Shown piece after piece: positions 53,818-63,118 of a DNA stretch of 64,000 bases. Under the pieces are notes generated by a model that worked only from the letters and a program-made list of their open reading frames with translations, made no database searches and was not told the DNA's origin. Origin of the DNA: Microvirga terrestris (GTDB lineage Bacteria; Pseudomonadota; Alphaproteobacteria; Rhizobiales; Beijerinckiaceae); NCBI RefSeq assembly GCF_015694425.1, contig NZ_JADQDN010000009.1, positions 1-64,000 on the forward strand, in the 5' to 3' direction. Positions within the stretch are counted from its first letter, which is position 1; the number at the start of each line of letters is the position of its first letter. The position numbers were made by a program, and so were the translations under genes.

Positions 53818-55191
53818 TTATTTCTTCTTGGCTGCTTGAGCCTTTTCCCGGAATTCGATCGCCCAGCCTTCCTTTACGGTCTGACGTCCTCGTCCGAGAC
53901 CTAAGGCATTATCAGGGATGTCGTCCGTAATGACTGAGCCGGAGCCCACGAATGCACCCTTGCCGATGGTAATAGGAGCCACAAGCGATGAATTCGAGCC
54001 GATGAAGGCGCCTTCTCCAATCTCAGTTCGGTATTTACCAAACCCGTCGTAGTTGCAGGTGATGGTGCCGGCGCCGATATTGGCCTCGGCCCCCACAGTG
54101 GCATCGCCGAGATAGGTCAGGTGGCTGACCTTGGCGCCTGCCCCGAGATCCGTGTTCTTGATTTCGACGAAGTTTCCGACCTTGGCCTTGGGGCCGATCA
54201 ACGCTCCGGGGCGCAGACGGGCAAAGGGGCCAACTCCGGCTCCGGAAGCAATCCGCGCGCCCTCAAGATGGCTGAAGCTATGGATGACAGCCCCCTCCTC
54301 CACCAAGACTCCCGGACCGAAAACCACATGCGGCTCGACCAGCACATCCTGCCCCAGCCGGGTGTCATGGCTGAAGAACACCGTCTCGGGCGCAACCAGC
54401 GTGACGCCGGCCGCCATGGCGGCTTGGCGCAGGCGGTCTTGGATCATGCGCTCGGCGGCTGCGAGCTGTGCCCGATCATTGACCCCATGTACCTCCTCCT
54501 CCAGCACGACAGCAATCGCTGTCCTGTGGCCGAGACCGTGGGCAATCTCGACGATGTCGGTGAGGTAGTACTCGCCCTTGGCGTTCTTGTTCTCCACTCG
54601 GTCGAGGAGGGACAAGGCCAGATCGCCTCTGATTGCCATCAGCCCGCCATTGCACAGGGTGATCGCCCGCTCGGCCTCGCTCGCATCCCGATGCTCGCGA
54701 ATGGCCAGGAGTTCGGTGCCCGAAGTGATGAAGCGGCCATAGCCGGTCGGGTCTTTAGCTTCGAACCCCATGGCAACCACGCCTGCACCTTCAGAAAGGG
54801 GCGCCCTCAGCTTGGTGAAGGTCTCGGGCAGGATCAGAGGTGTGTCGCCGAAAGCGATGATCACATCGTCGGCGGGTTGCGCCAGCGCCTCGCGGGCGCT
54901 CAGAACCGCATGAGCGGTCCCGAGCCGGTCCTTTTGTACGAAGATCCTCGCTTGGGCCGAGATCTCCTGAACCTCCTTGGCTACGTCCTCGCGATCCGGG
55001 CCGATCACCACAGCGGTGCTGGTGGCGCCCGCCTGAGCCAGGGTCGCCATCACATGACCCAGCATGGAGCGGCTGGCGACCTGATGCAGAACCTTGGGTT
55101 TTGCGGATTTCATCCGGGTGCCCTCACCTGCCGCAAGCACAATGGCCAGGCAGCTCCGAGACGAGACTTGGGCGGTGTGAGACAGGGTCAT
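53818..55191 (-). CDS. glmU: Bifunctional UDP-N-acetylglucosamine pyrophosphorylase / glucosamine-1-phosphate N-acetyltransferase GlmU
   Basis: The 457-residue enzyme makes UDP-GlcNAc from GlcN-1-P. The N-terminal pyrophosphorylase has [20 protein letters not shown] and [14 protein letters not shown]. The C-terminal left-handed beta-helix has [35 protein letters not shown] and [23 protein letters not shown]-GlcNAc serves peptidoglycan and lipid A and could also supply the amino sugars of the polysaccharide locus. It is divergent from opgG and probably co-transcribed with glmS. Confidence 0.97.
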   Translation of the reverse strand: MTLSHTAQVSSRSCLAIVLAAGEGTRMKSAKPKVLHQVASRSMLGHVMATLAQAGATSTAVVIGPDREDVAKEVQEISAQARIFVQKDRLGTAHAVLSAREALAQPADDVIIAFGDTPLILPETFTKLRAPLSEGAGVVAMGFEAKDPTGYGRFITSGTELLAIREHRDASEAERAITLCNGGLMAIRGDLALSLLDRVENKNAKGEYYLTDIVEIAHGLGHRTAIAVVLEEEVHGVNDRAQLAAAERMIQDRLRQAAMAAGVTLVAPETVFFSHDTRLGQDVLVEPHVVFGPGVLVEEGAVIHSFSHLEGARIASGAGVGPFARLRPGALIGPKAKVGNFVEIKNTDLGAGAKVSHLTYLGDATVGAEANIGAGTITCNYDGFGKYRTEIGEGAFIGSNSSLVAPITIGKGAFVGSGSVITDDIPDNALGLGRGRQTVKEGWAIEFREKAQAAKKK

Positions 55192-55377
55192 ACAGTTTCA
55201 ATCCGGTGAGGCACTGCCGTGCAGCTAAATCAGAAGGGGTAATTCGGCAATCGTTTCATAAGCAATCAGGCAGTTTGCCCAATGGCCGCGTTTACTTCGT
55301 GCTCACGATTGACGATATGTATAGAGCATTCCACTTGTCTGGCTGAAGAGCCTTCGTACACACGCAAGAGTATTACT

Positions 55378-56949
55378 GTGCCGGTTCCGCTAAGGGGCAC
55401 GTCCCCCTTCCATCTTCGCCGGCGCGACATGCTGGCTTATTTCGGTGTCTCGGTCGCCGGGCTGGCATTCGCGCCGTCCCTCAGGGCGCAGACGCCTCAG
55501 GAAACGATCTCAGCCAGGATGGGAGAGAATCAGCGGTTCGACCCGTCAATTGTGGTCGACATTGCACGCCAACTCTCCAAGAAGCCGTTCGTACCTCCCC
55601 CGAACGACCTGCCGGACGTCTTTGCCAATCTGAACCCGGAGCAGTATGCCGCGATCCGCTATACGCAATCGCCGATCTGGGGCTCCGACGCCCGAGGGAT
55701 TGCGGTCGAGCCTCTCCATCGCGGCTTCGTATTCCGAGACGCGGTTGAGCTTTTCATCGTCGAGGATGGAGCGGTCCGCCGTATTGGCTACCAGCCGTCC
55801 CAATTCGAATTCGGGCGAGTCAGTCTGCCGAACAACCTCGGGGACATTCGCTATTCGGGATTCAGGCTCATCGCCCAGGTCGGCAATGGCAAGCCATTCG
55901 ACTTTGCCGTCGTGCAGGGCGGCACCTTCTTCCGAGCGCTTGCCCGGGGGCAGAACTACGGAGCCATAGCAAGGGCGCTGACCTTGCGTCCGGCCGAGGC
56001 CCGTGGCGAAGAATTCCCGGCCTTTCGTGCTTTCTGGCTCGAGCGTCCGGCTGTGGGAAGCAACAGCATCACGATTCACGGGGTTCTCGATTCCGAATCG
56101 ACCACCGGTGCAGTCCGCATGACTTTCCGGCCCGGTGACATGACCATCGTCGATGTCGAGACGACCCTGTTCCCGCGAGTCAATCTGGAACACGTTGGCT
56201 TGGGCGGCCTTGCCTCGACCTATCTTTACGGGGCGAACGACCTTCTCAACTCTGACGACATTCGACCTGCCGTTCACGATTCTTCAGGCCTTCAGATGCT
56301 GAACGGCTCCGGGGAATGGCTCTGGCGGCCGCTTCACAATCCGGAAACGCTCCAGATTTCAGCATTTGTCGACAGCTCCCCCCGCGGCTTCGGTCTGCTG
56401 CAGCGGGAGCGGTCCTATGAGGCTTTCCAGGATGACGACCAACGCTTCGAGCGTCGGCCGAGCGTCTGGATCGAGCCTCTCGGCGACTGGGGGCAAGGCA
56501 GCGTACAGCTGCTGGAAATCCCGACCGACGCCGAGATCAACGACAACATCCTCACCTATTGGCGCCCGAGAGCGCCCATGGCAGCCGGTTCCGAGGTCCC
56601 CCTCGCCTATAGGCAATACTGGGGTTGGAATTCCCCGGAGCGGCCGCCGCTTGCGACCGTGACGCAGACCCGCTCAGGCCGGGGCAGCGGAGCCCGACGG
56701 CGGCGGTTCACAGTAGACTTTTCAGGCGACGCGCTTGGTGAAAATCCGCCGGCGGACCTAAAATCTGTCTTAACCGTTGGCCCTGGAACGTTCCAAAACC
56801 TCAAACTTTTGCCATATCCTGATAGAAAGACAGTGCGTGTCGCATTCGAGCTTGACCCAGGCAACGAAAACGCGTGTGAGATGCGCCTGATCCTTGAAGC
56901 AGGCGGGAAACCGATTAGCGAGACATGGCTGTATCGTTGGACACCGTAA
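55378..56949 (+). CDS. opgG: Periplasmic glucan biosynthesis protein OpgG/MdoG
   Basis: OpgG acts in the periplasm on the linear beta-glucan made by OpgH. I choose GTG 55378 (AAGAG eight bases upstream), giving 523 residues; the frame is open to 55282, and ATG 55429 is another option. The N terminus carries a twin-arginine-like signal, HLRRRDMLAYFGVSVAGLAF, ending SLRAQ. The body matches the MdoG domain (FDPSIVVDIARQLSKKPFVP, LPDVFANLNPEQYAAIRY, GNGKPFDFAVVQGGTFFRAL, GWNSPERPPLATV). It overlaps opgH by 25 bases. Confidence 0.94.
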   Translation: MPVPLRGTSPFHLRRRDMLAYFGVSVAGLAFAPSLRAQTPQETISARMGENQRFDPSIVVDIARQLSKKPFVPPPNDLPDVFANLNPEQYAAIRYTQSPIWGSDARGIAVEPLHRGFVFRDAVELFIVEDGAVRRIGYQPSQFEFGRVSLPNNLGDIRYSGFRLIAQVGNGKPFDFAVVQGGTFFRALARGQNYGAIARALTLRPAEARGEEFPAFRAFWLERPAVGSNSITIHGVLDSESTTGAVRMTFRPGDMTIVDVETTLFPRVNLEHVGLGGLASTYLYGANDLLNSDDIRPAVHDSSGLQMLNGSGEWLWRPLHNPETLQISAFVDSSPRGFGLLQRERSYEAFQDDDQRFERRPSVWIEPLGDWGQGSVQLLEIPTDAEINDNILTYWRPRAPMAAGSEVPLAYRQYWGWNSPERPPLATVTQTRSGRGSGARRRRFTVDFSGDALGENPPADLKSVLTVGPGTFQNLKLLPYPDRKTVRVAFELDPGNENACEMRLILEAGGKPISETWLYRWTP

Positions 56950-59120
56950 GTCACGACTCGAACCCGAACGTAGCTGCTCTTGAGCGGTCCGGCGCCGCTA
57001 TGCCTCCCGAAAAGCACCTCGATATGCCGACCCAGTCGCTGCGGCACTGGTCGGCCTCGGAGGAGCGCAAACCGATTCTGCCGCATCCAAAGCTCGCAAC
57101 ATGGCTGGCGCGCCTCTTCGTGTTCGGTGGCGGCCTCCTGCTCACGGCCTACGGCACCTGGGAAATGTATCAGGTCGTGTCGGTCAGCCGCACCACGGCA
57201 CTTCAGTGGGTGCTCGTCGGCCTGTTCACGGTCAATTTTTCATGGATCGCCGTGGCGTTCACCAGCGCCCTCTTGGGCTTCCTGGCCTTGCTCCGCCGCC
57301 CGGGACATCGGGGGCCGTTGCCTTCGACGCTCCAGCACAAGACCGCCATCGTCATGCCGGTTTACAACGAGCAGACGGATCGCACCTTCGCGGCGCTGGA
57401 AGCAATCTATGAATCGGTTCACGCGACCGGCCTTGGAGACAGCTTCGACTATTTCATTCTCTCCGACACCACTAACCCGGATGCCTGGGTTGCGGAAGAA
57501 CGCGCTTTCCTCGCCCTGAGGGAGCGTCTGGGACCAGGCGCCCGGTTCTACTATCGTCACCGACAGAAGAACCACCACCGCAAGGCCGGCAACATCGCCG
57601 ATTTCGTCTCGCGCTGGGGCGGCCACTACGAGCATATGCTGGTGCTCGATGCCGACAGCCTCATGACCGGCGAGTGCATCGTGCGCCTGGCCGCCGCTAT
57701 GGAAGCGGATCCGGATGCCGGCATCATCCAGTCGCTGCCGCTGATCATCAACCGCAACACCCTGTTTGCCCGACTCCAGCAATATGCCGCCCGTGTCACC
57801 GGCCCGGTGATCGCCATGGGCCTCGCGGTGTGGATGGGGCGCGACGGTAATTACTGGGGCCACAATGCCATCATCCGAACCAAGGCCTTTGCGGCTCATG
57901 GGGGATTGCCGGACCTAAAGGGCAAGCCGCCCTTCGGCGGCCACATACTCAGCCACGACTTCGTTGAGGCGGCCCTGCTCCGCCGCGCCGGCTGGTCAGT
58001 CTATATGCTGGCGGACCTGCAGGGGTCCTATGAGGAAAGCCCGCCTTCTCTCATCGATCTCTCGGCCCGTGATCGGCGCTGGTGTCAGGGCAATCTGCAG
58101 CACATGCGAGTGGTCACGGCGAAGGGACTGAAATTGCCGACCCGGCAGCACTTCGCCACCGGCATCATGTCATATCTGGCGTCGCCGTTTTGGCTGTTCC
58201 AGCTCATCGTCGGTATCGCCCTGGTCCTGCAAACCACCTATATCCGGCCGGAATACTTTGCCCGCGATTTCCGACTCTATCCGATCTGGCCTCGATTTGA
58301 CCCCGAGCGAGCCCTCACGCTGTTCGCGGTGACCATGGGCATCCTGTTGGCCCCAAAACTCTTCGGCCTAATCCTGATGCTCATCCGCGGCAGCGACCGG
58401 CGTGCCTCTGGAGGCGGGATCCGATTGATCATCTCCTCGACAATCGAGATCATCCTGTCGGCTCTCCTGGCGCCGATCCTCATGCTCATCCAGTCCGGTT
58501 CGGTGTTCCAGATCCTGCTCGGACGCGATACCGGCTGGCAGCCGCAGCGCCGCGACGACGGCTCCATACCGTTCAAGGACATCGTTCGTCGCCACCGGGC
58601 CCATACGGTCCTCGGAGCCCTTGCCGGCCTCTCGGCCTTCATGATCGCCACGTCCCTCTTCCTCTGGATGTCGCCGACGATCATCGGTCTGTTGTTGGCA
58701 ATTCCACTTTCCTGGCTCAGCGGCCAGTTGGGAGCAGGTCTGGCCTTGAAGCGTTTTGGACTTCTCAGGACACCCGAAGAATATCAGCCTCCGGCCATCG
58801 CCACCCGCGCCAATGAGCTCCAAGCCCGGAACATTGCCTTCGGTTTTGACGATGCAGACAGCCTCAAGGCCATCTATGAAGACGCGACCTTGAGGGAGCA
58901 TCATATCGAGATGCTCCCGCCCGCCCCGCCGCGCAAACGCGGGATCATCGAGACGGAACGTGCGCTCGCCGAGGCCAAGCTCGTCGATGCGGAGACCATC
59001 GATGATGCGGTGAGCTGGCTCCACAACAAGGAACGCATGGTCGTCCTCCACGACCGCGCTCTCATCGACATGCTGGTGCAACTCAAACCGCAGCCTGTGG
59101 AAGCCCAGGCTGCGGAATGA
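56925..59120 (+). CDS. opgH: Glucan glucosyltransferase OpgH/MdoH
   Basis: OpgH is the inner-membrane GT2 enzyme that polymerises the beta-1,2-glucose backbone of osmoregulated periplasmic glucans from UDP-glucose. The 731-residue product has membrane helices at the N terminus, the catalytic motifs TAIVMPVYNEQ, LVLDADSLMTGE and RDRRWCQGNLQHMRV (QxxRW-type RRWCQG), and further helices after residue 410. It begins within opgG, so the two are coupled. OpgGH occurs in some Hyphomicrobiales in place of, or beside, NdvB. Confidence 0.95.
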   Translation: MAVSLDTVSHDSNPNVAALERSGAAMPPEKHLDMPTQSLRHWSASEERKPILPHPKLATWLARLFVFGGGLLLTAYGTWEMYQVVSVSRTTALQWVLVGLFTVNFSWIAVAFTSALLGFLALLRRPGHRGPLPSTLQHKTAIVMPVYNEQTDRTFAALEAIYESVHATGLGDSFDYFILSDTTNPDAWVAEERAFLALRERLGPGARFYYRHRQKNHHRKAGNIADFVSRWGGHYEHMLVLDADSLMTGECIVRLAAAMEADPDAGIIQSLPLIINRNTLFARLQQYAARVTGPVIAMGLAVWMGRDGNYWGHNAIIRTKAFAAHGGLPDLKGKPPFGGHILSHDFVEAALLRRAGWSVYMLADLQGSYEESPPSLIDLSARDRRWCQGNLQHMRVVTAKGLKLPTRQHFATGIMSYLASPFWLFQLIVGIALVLQTTYIRPEYFARDFRLYPIWPRFDPERALTLFAVTMGILLAPKLFGLILMLIRGSDRRASGGGIRLIISSTIEIILSALLAPILMLIQSGSVFQILLGRDTGWQPQRRDDGSIPFKDIVRRHRAHTVLGALAGLSAFMIATSLFLWMSPTIIGLLLAIPLSWLSGQLGAGLALKRFGLLRTPEEYQPPAIATRANELQARNIAFGFDDADSLKAIYEDATLREHHIEMLPPAPPRKRGIIETERALAEAKLVDAETIDDAVSWLHNKERMVVLHDRALIDMLVQLKPQPVEAQAAE

Positions 59121-59131
59121 GAAACTCGGAA

Positions 59132-60058
59132 CTAAGCACCAGCTTTCACTGCAGACGCTGGTAAAGCTCTGTCGGTGTCGAGCGCCACTTCGCTCAATAC
59201 CCAGTCCCGGAAAGCCTCGATTTTGGCGGACCGCCTGCGAACTTTCGGGTAAACCAACCAATAGCTGCGATCCGTCAGTGCCATAACATCGAAAGGCTTG
59301 ACGAGTCGCCCGGACGCCAGATCCTCCGGGAAGAAGAAGGGGTTGATGAGTGCGACGCCCTGGCCAGCAATAGCTGCCATGCCCTCGAACTGCTGCACCC
59401 CAAGCGAATTGTCCGGGCGACGTGAGAGGTCAACTTTCTTCACTCCGGCAGCCGCAAACCAGTCATGCCACCAGGGATCACTGGGAGAAATGAGCGGCAA
59501 TTTGAGAATGTCGAGAGGCTCGCGCAGCTCGATTCCCTTGAGGAGTTCCGGACTGCAGACCGGCATGAAGTGGTTCGGAAACAGAGCGTGCGTTTCCAAT
59601 CCTGGCCAGTCACCCGTACCGCTCCGAATGCCGATGTCATATTCGCTCTGACCGAACTCGACGATGTCGGTCGACACAGAGATCTGAACCGCGATGCTGG
59701 GGTAAAGTTGCTGGAAACGTCCCAAGCGGGGAACGAGCCAGTTGGATGCGAAAGTCGAGAGAGTCGTGATCGAGAGGACCGACTGAACTCCATCCTCAAG
59801 GCTAGCAAACGCGCTCCTCAACGCTTCGAACGCCTCGGATACTGCGGGAGCGAGTTGGCGGCCCTTGGCCGTCAGTGACACTTGGCGTGGCTGGCGGATG
59901 AACAGAGGCGTTCCGATCCGATCCTCCAGAACCTTGATCTGATAGCTCACCGCGGCTTGCGTCATGCCGAGTTCCTCGGCTGCACGGGTGAAGCTCTGAT
60001 GACGAGCCGCCGCCTCGAAGACTCTGACGGCGCTCATGGGGGGAAGTTTGGATGGCAT
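59132..60058 (-). CDS. GcvA-like LysR-family transcriptional regulator
   Basis: ATG 60058 gives 308 residues and the usual LysR start, LPPMSAVRVFEAAARHQSFT, with the helix-turn-helix AAEELGMTQAAVSYQIKVLE and DRIGTPLFIRQPR. The frame is open for 42 more codons upstream without coding character. The C-terminal PBP2 domain includes VQISVSTDIVEFGQSEYDIG and SPSDPWWHDWFAAAG, a pattern of the GcvA/AmpR-like group. It converges with opgH and is divergent from the DUF1127 gene, a possible target. Ligand unknown. Confidence 0.92.
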   Translation of the reverse strand: MPSKLPPMSAVRVFEAAARHQSFTRAAEELGMTQAAVSYQIKVLEDRIGTPLFIRQPRQVSLTAKGRQLAPAVSEAFEALRSAFASLEDGVQSVLSITTLSTFASNWLVPRLGRFQQLYPSIAVQISVSTDIVEFGQSEYDIGIRSGTGDWPGLETHALFPNHFMPVCSPELLKGIELREPLDILKLPLISPSDPWWHDWFAAAGVKKVDLSRRPDNSLGVQQFEGMAAIAGQGVALINPFFFPEDLASGRLVKPFDVMALTDRSYWLVYPKVRRRSAKIEAFRDWVLSEVALDTDRALPASAVKAGA

Positions 60059-60198
60059 TGTTGGGACTACGATCCATAAGGCTGCCTTATGCCAGCCTAT
60101 TGGCATTCGCTTTGTCAAGATCCTGAAACAGGAGCACCTTAAGGATGCTTGATCGAGGGCGCTGAGAGCCCTTTGACGAAACAAATCGGTAGGTTGTC

Positions 60199-60399
60199 AT
60201 GAGGTATGAAGAGACTCGCCGCTCGCGCGGTATTGAGAACGCTTGGCTGCGCCTGAAGCTCTGGTTCCGCCCGGACATCCTGCGAAGCGATTCCATCGTT
60301 TCAGATCTAAACAACCTGTCCGATCATGAGCGGCGCGATATCGGATTGCCCGACCCGGTCCGGTACATGGACTGGCGCACCCTGAAGGATCAGAAATAG
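60199..60399 (+). CDS. DUF1127 small protein
   Basis: The 66-residue protein ends its conserved part with LSDHERRDIGLPDPVRYMDW, the DUF1127 signature of small arginine-rich proteins. In Agrobacterium such proteins affect RNA turnover and phosphate or carbon metabolism. It stands alone between a divergent LysR gene and the convergent Na/Pi symporter gene; a phosphate link is suggestive only. Confidence 0.88.
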   Translation: MRYEETRRSRGIENAWLRLKLWFRPDILRSDSIVSDLNNLSDHERRDIGLPDPVRYMDWRTLKDQK

Positions 60400-60408
60400 C
60401 TCTCGCGA

Positions 60409-62052
60409 TCAGGATGTCAGACGGCTAGGCTTGAGCTCTCCGCTCTGCTCCAGCAGGGAGTGGCCAGTCGACGCGATATGAGCCTCGATGCGCTTCAGGT
60501 CACGAACGATGTCGAGCTGAAGCGTACTGGTGTCACCCACGGTCCTGCCTGACCTGAGCTGGTCGAGGTGCTTCTGGGCTACTGCGCGCTCAAGGTCTCG
60601 GAATCGCTCCTTTTCGGAGACGAGCCTGCGGGCCGAGCCGATATCCTGGAACATGAGAACGGACGCGGCCAGTTGCAGGTGCTCCAGCAGCTTGGCGTGC
60701 ATGCTTGTGATGTCCTCCAAACTGTCCTTCGGCAGGCGCAGGTGGTTCTTAATGCGCTTGGCGGCCAGCTCCATCAGATTCTTGTCGATGATGTCGCCCA
60801 CGTGCTCCAGGTTGATGGCGAAGGCGAGAATGTCCGAGAGGCGTTTGGCCTCCGCCTCGCTCAGGGCCTCATGATTGATGGAGCTGAGATAACGCCTGAT
60901 GGCGCTGAACAGGCGATCCAGCACGTCGTCGGTGCGGCTGACCTGATCGACGCGGCTGATGTCGTCCTCCCGGAAAAGATCCTGCGAACTGCGCAACATG
61001 GATTCGACCGTGTCGACCATACGCAGAACCTCGCGGGCTGCGTTCGACAGGGCGACCGGAGGCGTGTCCAAGGCATCCTTGTCCAAATACTGCGGCACTC
61101 CAGGATCCGAGGCTTGGAGCTTTTCCGGAAACAGCCTGACGAGCAGCTTTGCAATCCATGGCAGCGGCAGAATGAAGACGGTGGCGAGTGCCACATTGAA
61201 GATCGTGTGGAAGTTCGCTGCCAGACGCGACGGGTCTGGGTCGATCAGTGTCATGGCCGAGAGAATCGGATCGACCAGGGGCAACGCCACGGCGCAGCCA
61301 ATGACACGCGTGGCCAGGTTGCCGACCGGCACCCGGATCTTGGCAGGATCGCCTCCCATAGCCTCCAGGAATGGATTGAGAGCGCTTCCAAGATTGGCGC
61401 CAAGCACCATCACGAGAGCCGCCGGCGGTCCGATGACAGCAGCCGCAGCTAGGGACATGATCAGCAACATCGCGGCCACACTGGAATGGGCGATCCAGGC
61501 AAGGAATGCCGACAGGAGCACCAGGATCAGCGGATCGGACGCGATGGACGCAAGAAGCTCCTTCAGGACAGCCGAGTTCTCGATGAGGTGGATCGTCTCG
61601 CTCAGAAGGTGAAGGGACAGCAGCATCAGGCCCAGGCCGATGGCGACGCGCCCCAGATCTTTCGTCCGGCTGGTCTTTCCACGCCGGTACGTCATGAAGC
61701 CGCCGAAGACGAGCACAGGAAAGATCAGCGATACGTCAAAGGACAGCACCTGTACGATCAGGGTTGTGCCAACATTCGCGCCCAGCATCACGGCAAGGGC
61801 CGGAACGATGTCCACCGCTCCGCCGGCCGTGAACGAAGCCACCATCAGGGCAGTGGCGGTGCTGCTCTGAAGAACAGTCGTGACGCCGACACCCGCCAGA
61901 AAGGCCTGGAGGCGGGTTCTCAGTGCCGCTCCCAAGATCCAGCGCAAGTCACTGCCGAAAGCGCGCTGCACCCCGCTGTTGACCATGGTGATGCCCCAAA
62001 GAAGCAGGGCAATCTCACCGAAAAGGTGGATCAAGACGGATGTTGCAGACAT
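60409..62052 (-). CDS. Na+/phosphate symporter with C-terminal PhoU-like domain
   Basis: The 547-residue protein has paired Na/Pi cotransporter repeats: GVTTVLQSSTATALMVASF (the QSSxAT motif), GANVGTTLIVQVLSF, and in the second half HSSVAAMLLIMSL and LGANLGSALNPFL. After about residue 330 a helical PhoU-like domain follows (INLEHVGDIIDKNLMELAAK). It imports or exports phosphate across the inner membrane. GAGG lies five to six bases before ATG 62052. Confidence 0.93.
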   Translation of the reverse strand: MSATSVLIHLFGEIALLLWGITMVNSGVQRAFGSDLRWILGAALRTRLQAFLAGVGVTTVLQSSTATALMVASFTAGGAVDIVPALAVMLGANVGTTLIVQVLSFDVSLIFPVLVFGGFMTYRRGKTSRTKDLGRVAIGLGLMLLSLHLLSETIHLIENSAVLKELLASIASDPLILVLLSAFLAWIAHSSVAAMLLIMSLAAAAVIGPPAALVMVLGANLGSALNPFLEAMGGDPAKIRVPVGNLATRVIGCAVALPLVDPILSAMTLIDPDPSRLAANFHTIFNVALATVFILPLPWIAKLLVRLFPEKLQASDPGVPQYLDKDALDTPPVALSNAAREVLRMVDTVESMLRSSQDLFREDDISRVDQVSRTDDVLDRLFSAIRRYLSSINHEALSEAEAKRLSDILAFAINLEHVGDIIDKNLMELAAKRIKNHLRLPKDSLEDITSMHAKLLEHLQLAASVLMFQDIGSARRLVSEKERFRDLERAVAQKHLDQLRSGRTVGDTSTLQLDIVRDLKRIEAHIASTGHSLLEQSGELKPSRLTS

Positions 62053-62448
62053 TCAGCCCTCGGAACAGGAAGTGATGGCGCGATCGCTCTGCTTATCCTT
62101 CGTGAGCCATGTCCGCAATAAGGTTGCCGGCTAATAATGAGCCGCCCCCACGTGCGAGTCACCAGTTTCTTGAAGCGGGAGGCAGATCGGGCTGGTCCCT
62201 AACCCCAAAGCGAGCCTTGATCCCAATTTGGGTAATGGCTTCAAAGATTTGGGCCTGTATACCCTTCTCGGGACAGTCGAATGTAGGTGTGGAACAATTT
62301 GGCTACTCCCAACGCATGTTCCTATCCCCGAAATGACGTCTGCTCTTTTCCACAATTAGCCGGTACGCATGAGTATCTGGCACGGCCAAGTCTTGAGGTT
62401 GCATTCTTGATAGACGGTATTTCACTGGTGAGTATGCGAGGGTGTGAG
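62053..62448. other. Gene-free stretch of about 400 bases
   Basis: An open frame from 62287 leads into the next gene, but its first 54 codons lack coding character and a ribosome site, so I treat them as non-coding. The stretch should contain the promoters of the Na/Pi symporter (left) and of the next gene (right). No repeat or hairpin stands out. Confidence 0.45.
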
Positions 62449-62787
62449 ATGGGTTTGGACGATCCATTTCCGATCGAGAAATGCTCCGGACGTGTACGGG
62501 GAGCCATCCTGGCAGAATTCCAGGGCCGGTGTCCGACGATCCGTGAGGTAGCGAGCATCTCCGATGCACAATGGCTGACGGTGCCTAATATTGGCCCGAC
62601 TACCCTGGAGGAGCTGCGCAGCATGGCGCAGCCGCTGCCAAATGGAGAGGAGGGTGCAGCTGCCCGCATACCGGATCACGAGATCCTATCTCGGTTGAGC
62701 AGGCTGCAACGGGAGTTGAGTATCCTGATCGGGGAGATCCGGGCAAGATTGAGCGCCAGTTCCCCTAGAAGAGGCCCGCACCGTTAA
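62449..62787 (+). CDS. Small protein with RNA polymerase alpha-CTD-like helix-hairpin-helix
   Basis: From ATG 62449, with GAGGG six bases upstream, the product has 112 residues; the longer frame begins at 62287. FQGRCPTIREVASISDAQWL followed by TVPNIGPTTLEELRSM resembles the two helix-hairpin-helix units of the RNA polymerase alpha C-terminal domain (compare LLKIPNFGKKSLDEI). The last 40 residues form a probable amphipathic or coiled-coil helix (ILSRLSRLQRELSILIGEIR). It may bind DNA or RNA polymerase partners. I do not know a characterised homologue. Confidence 0.65.
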   Translation: MGLDDPFPIEKCSGRVRGAILAEFQGRCPTIREVASISDAQWLTVPNIGPTTLEELRSMAQPLPNGEEGAAARIPDHEILSRLSRLQRELSILIGEIRARLSASSPRRGPHR

Positions 62788-63118
62788 AAGTTACGATCCC
62801 GCAGGAAGAACCTGACCTCCAAATGGGCCAATTGCTCTACTGCTTGGTTTCTCATAGCAAGATCCGCCTAATCCTCTCCTATCATTCCCCTAACGTTAGG
62901 ATGAAAGAGCGACCAATCTTGACGCGTGCGAAGAGAATTAGATGCAACTTTATTCTAAAAGTTTAAATAGGTATCTGAAGAAAGGCTTAGACTGCAGGCT
63001 GCCAAAAACTTAAGCATCGATTGACTTTACGTCATGAAGAGAGTTGATGGATCCCAAATATGGGGTGGCTCGCTCTGGCTTCATTGCGCCGGCTCACTCT
63101 TGTCTGGGGGCAAGTTGC
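62788..63118. other. AT-rich gene-free stretch before the partial secreted-protein gene
   Basis: The part around 62930-63010 is rich in A+T (for example TTTATTCTAAAAGTTTAAAT) and probably contains the promoter of the downstream gene. An upstream in-frame ATG at 63047 opens the same frame, but the codons between it and 63119 look non-coding. Confidence 0.45.
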
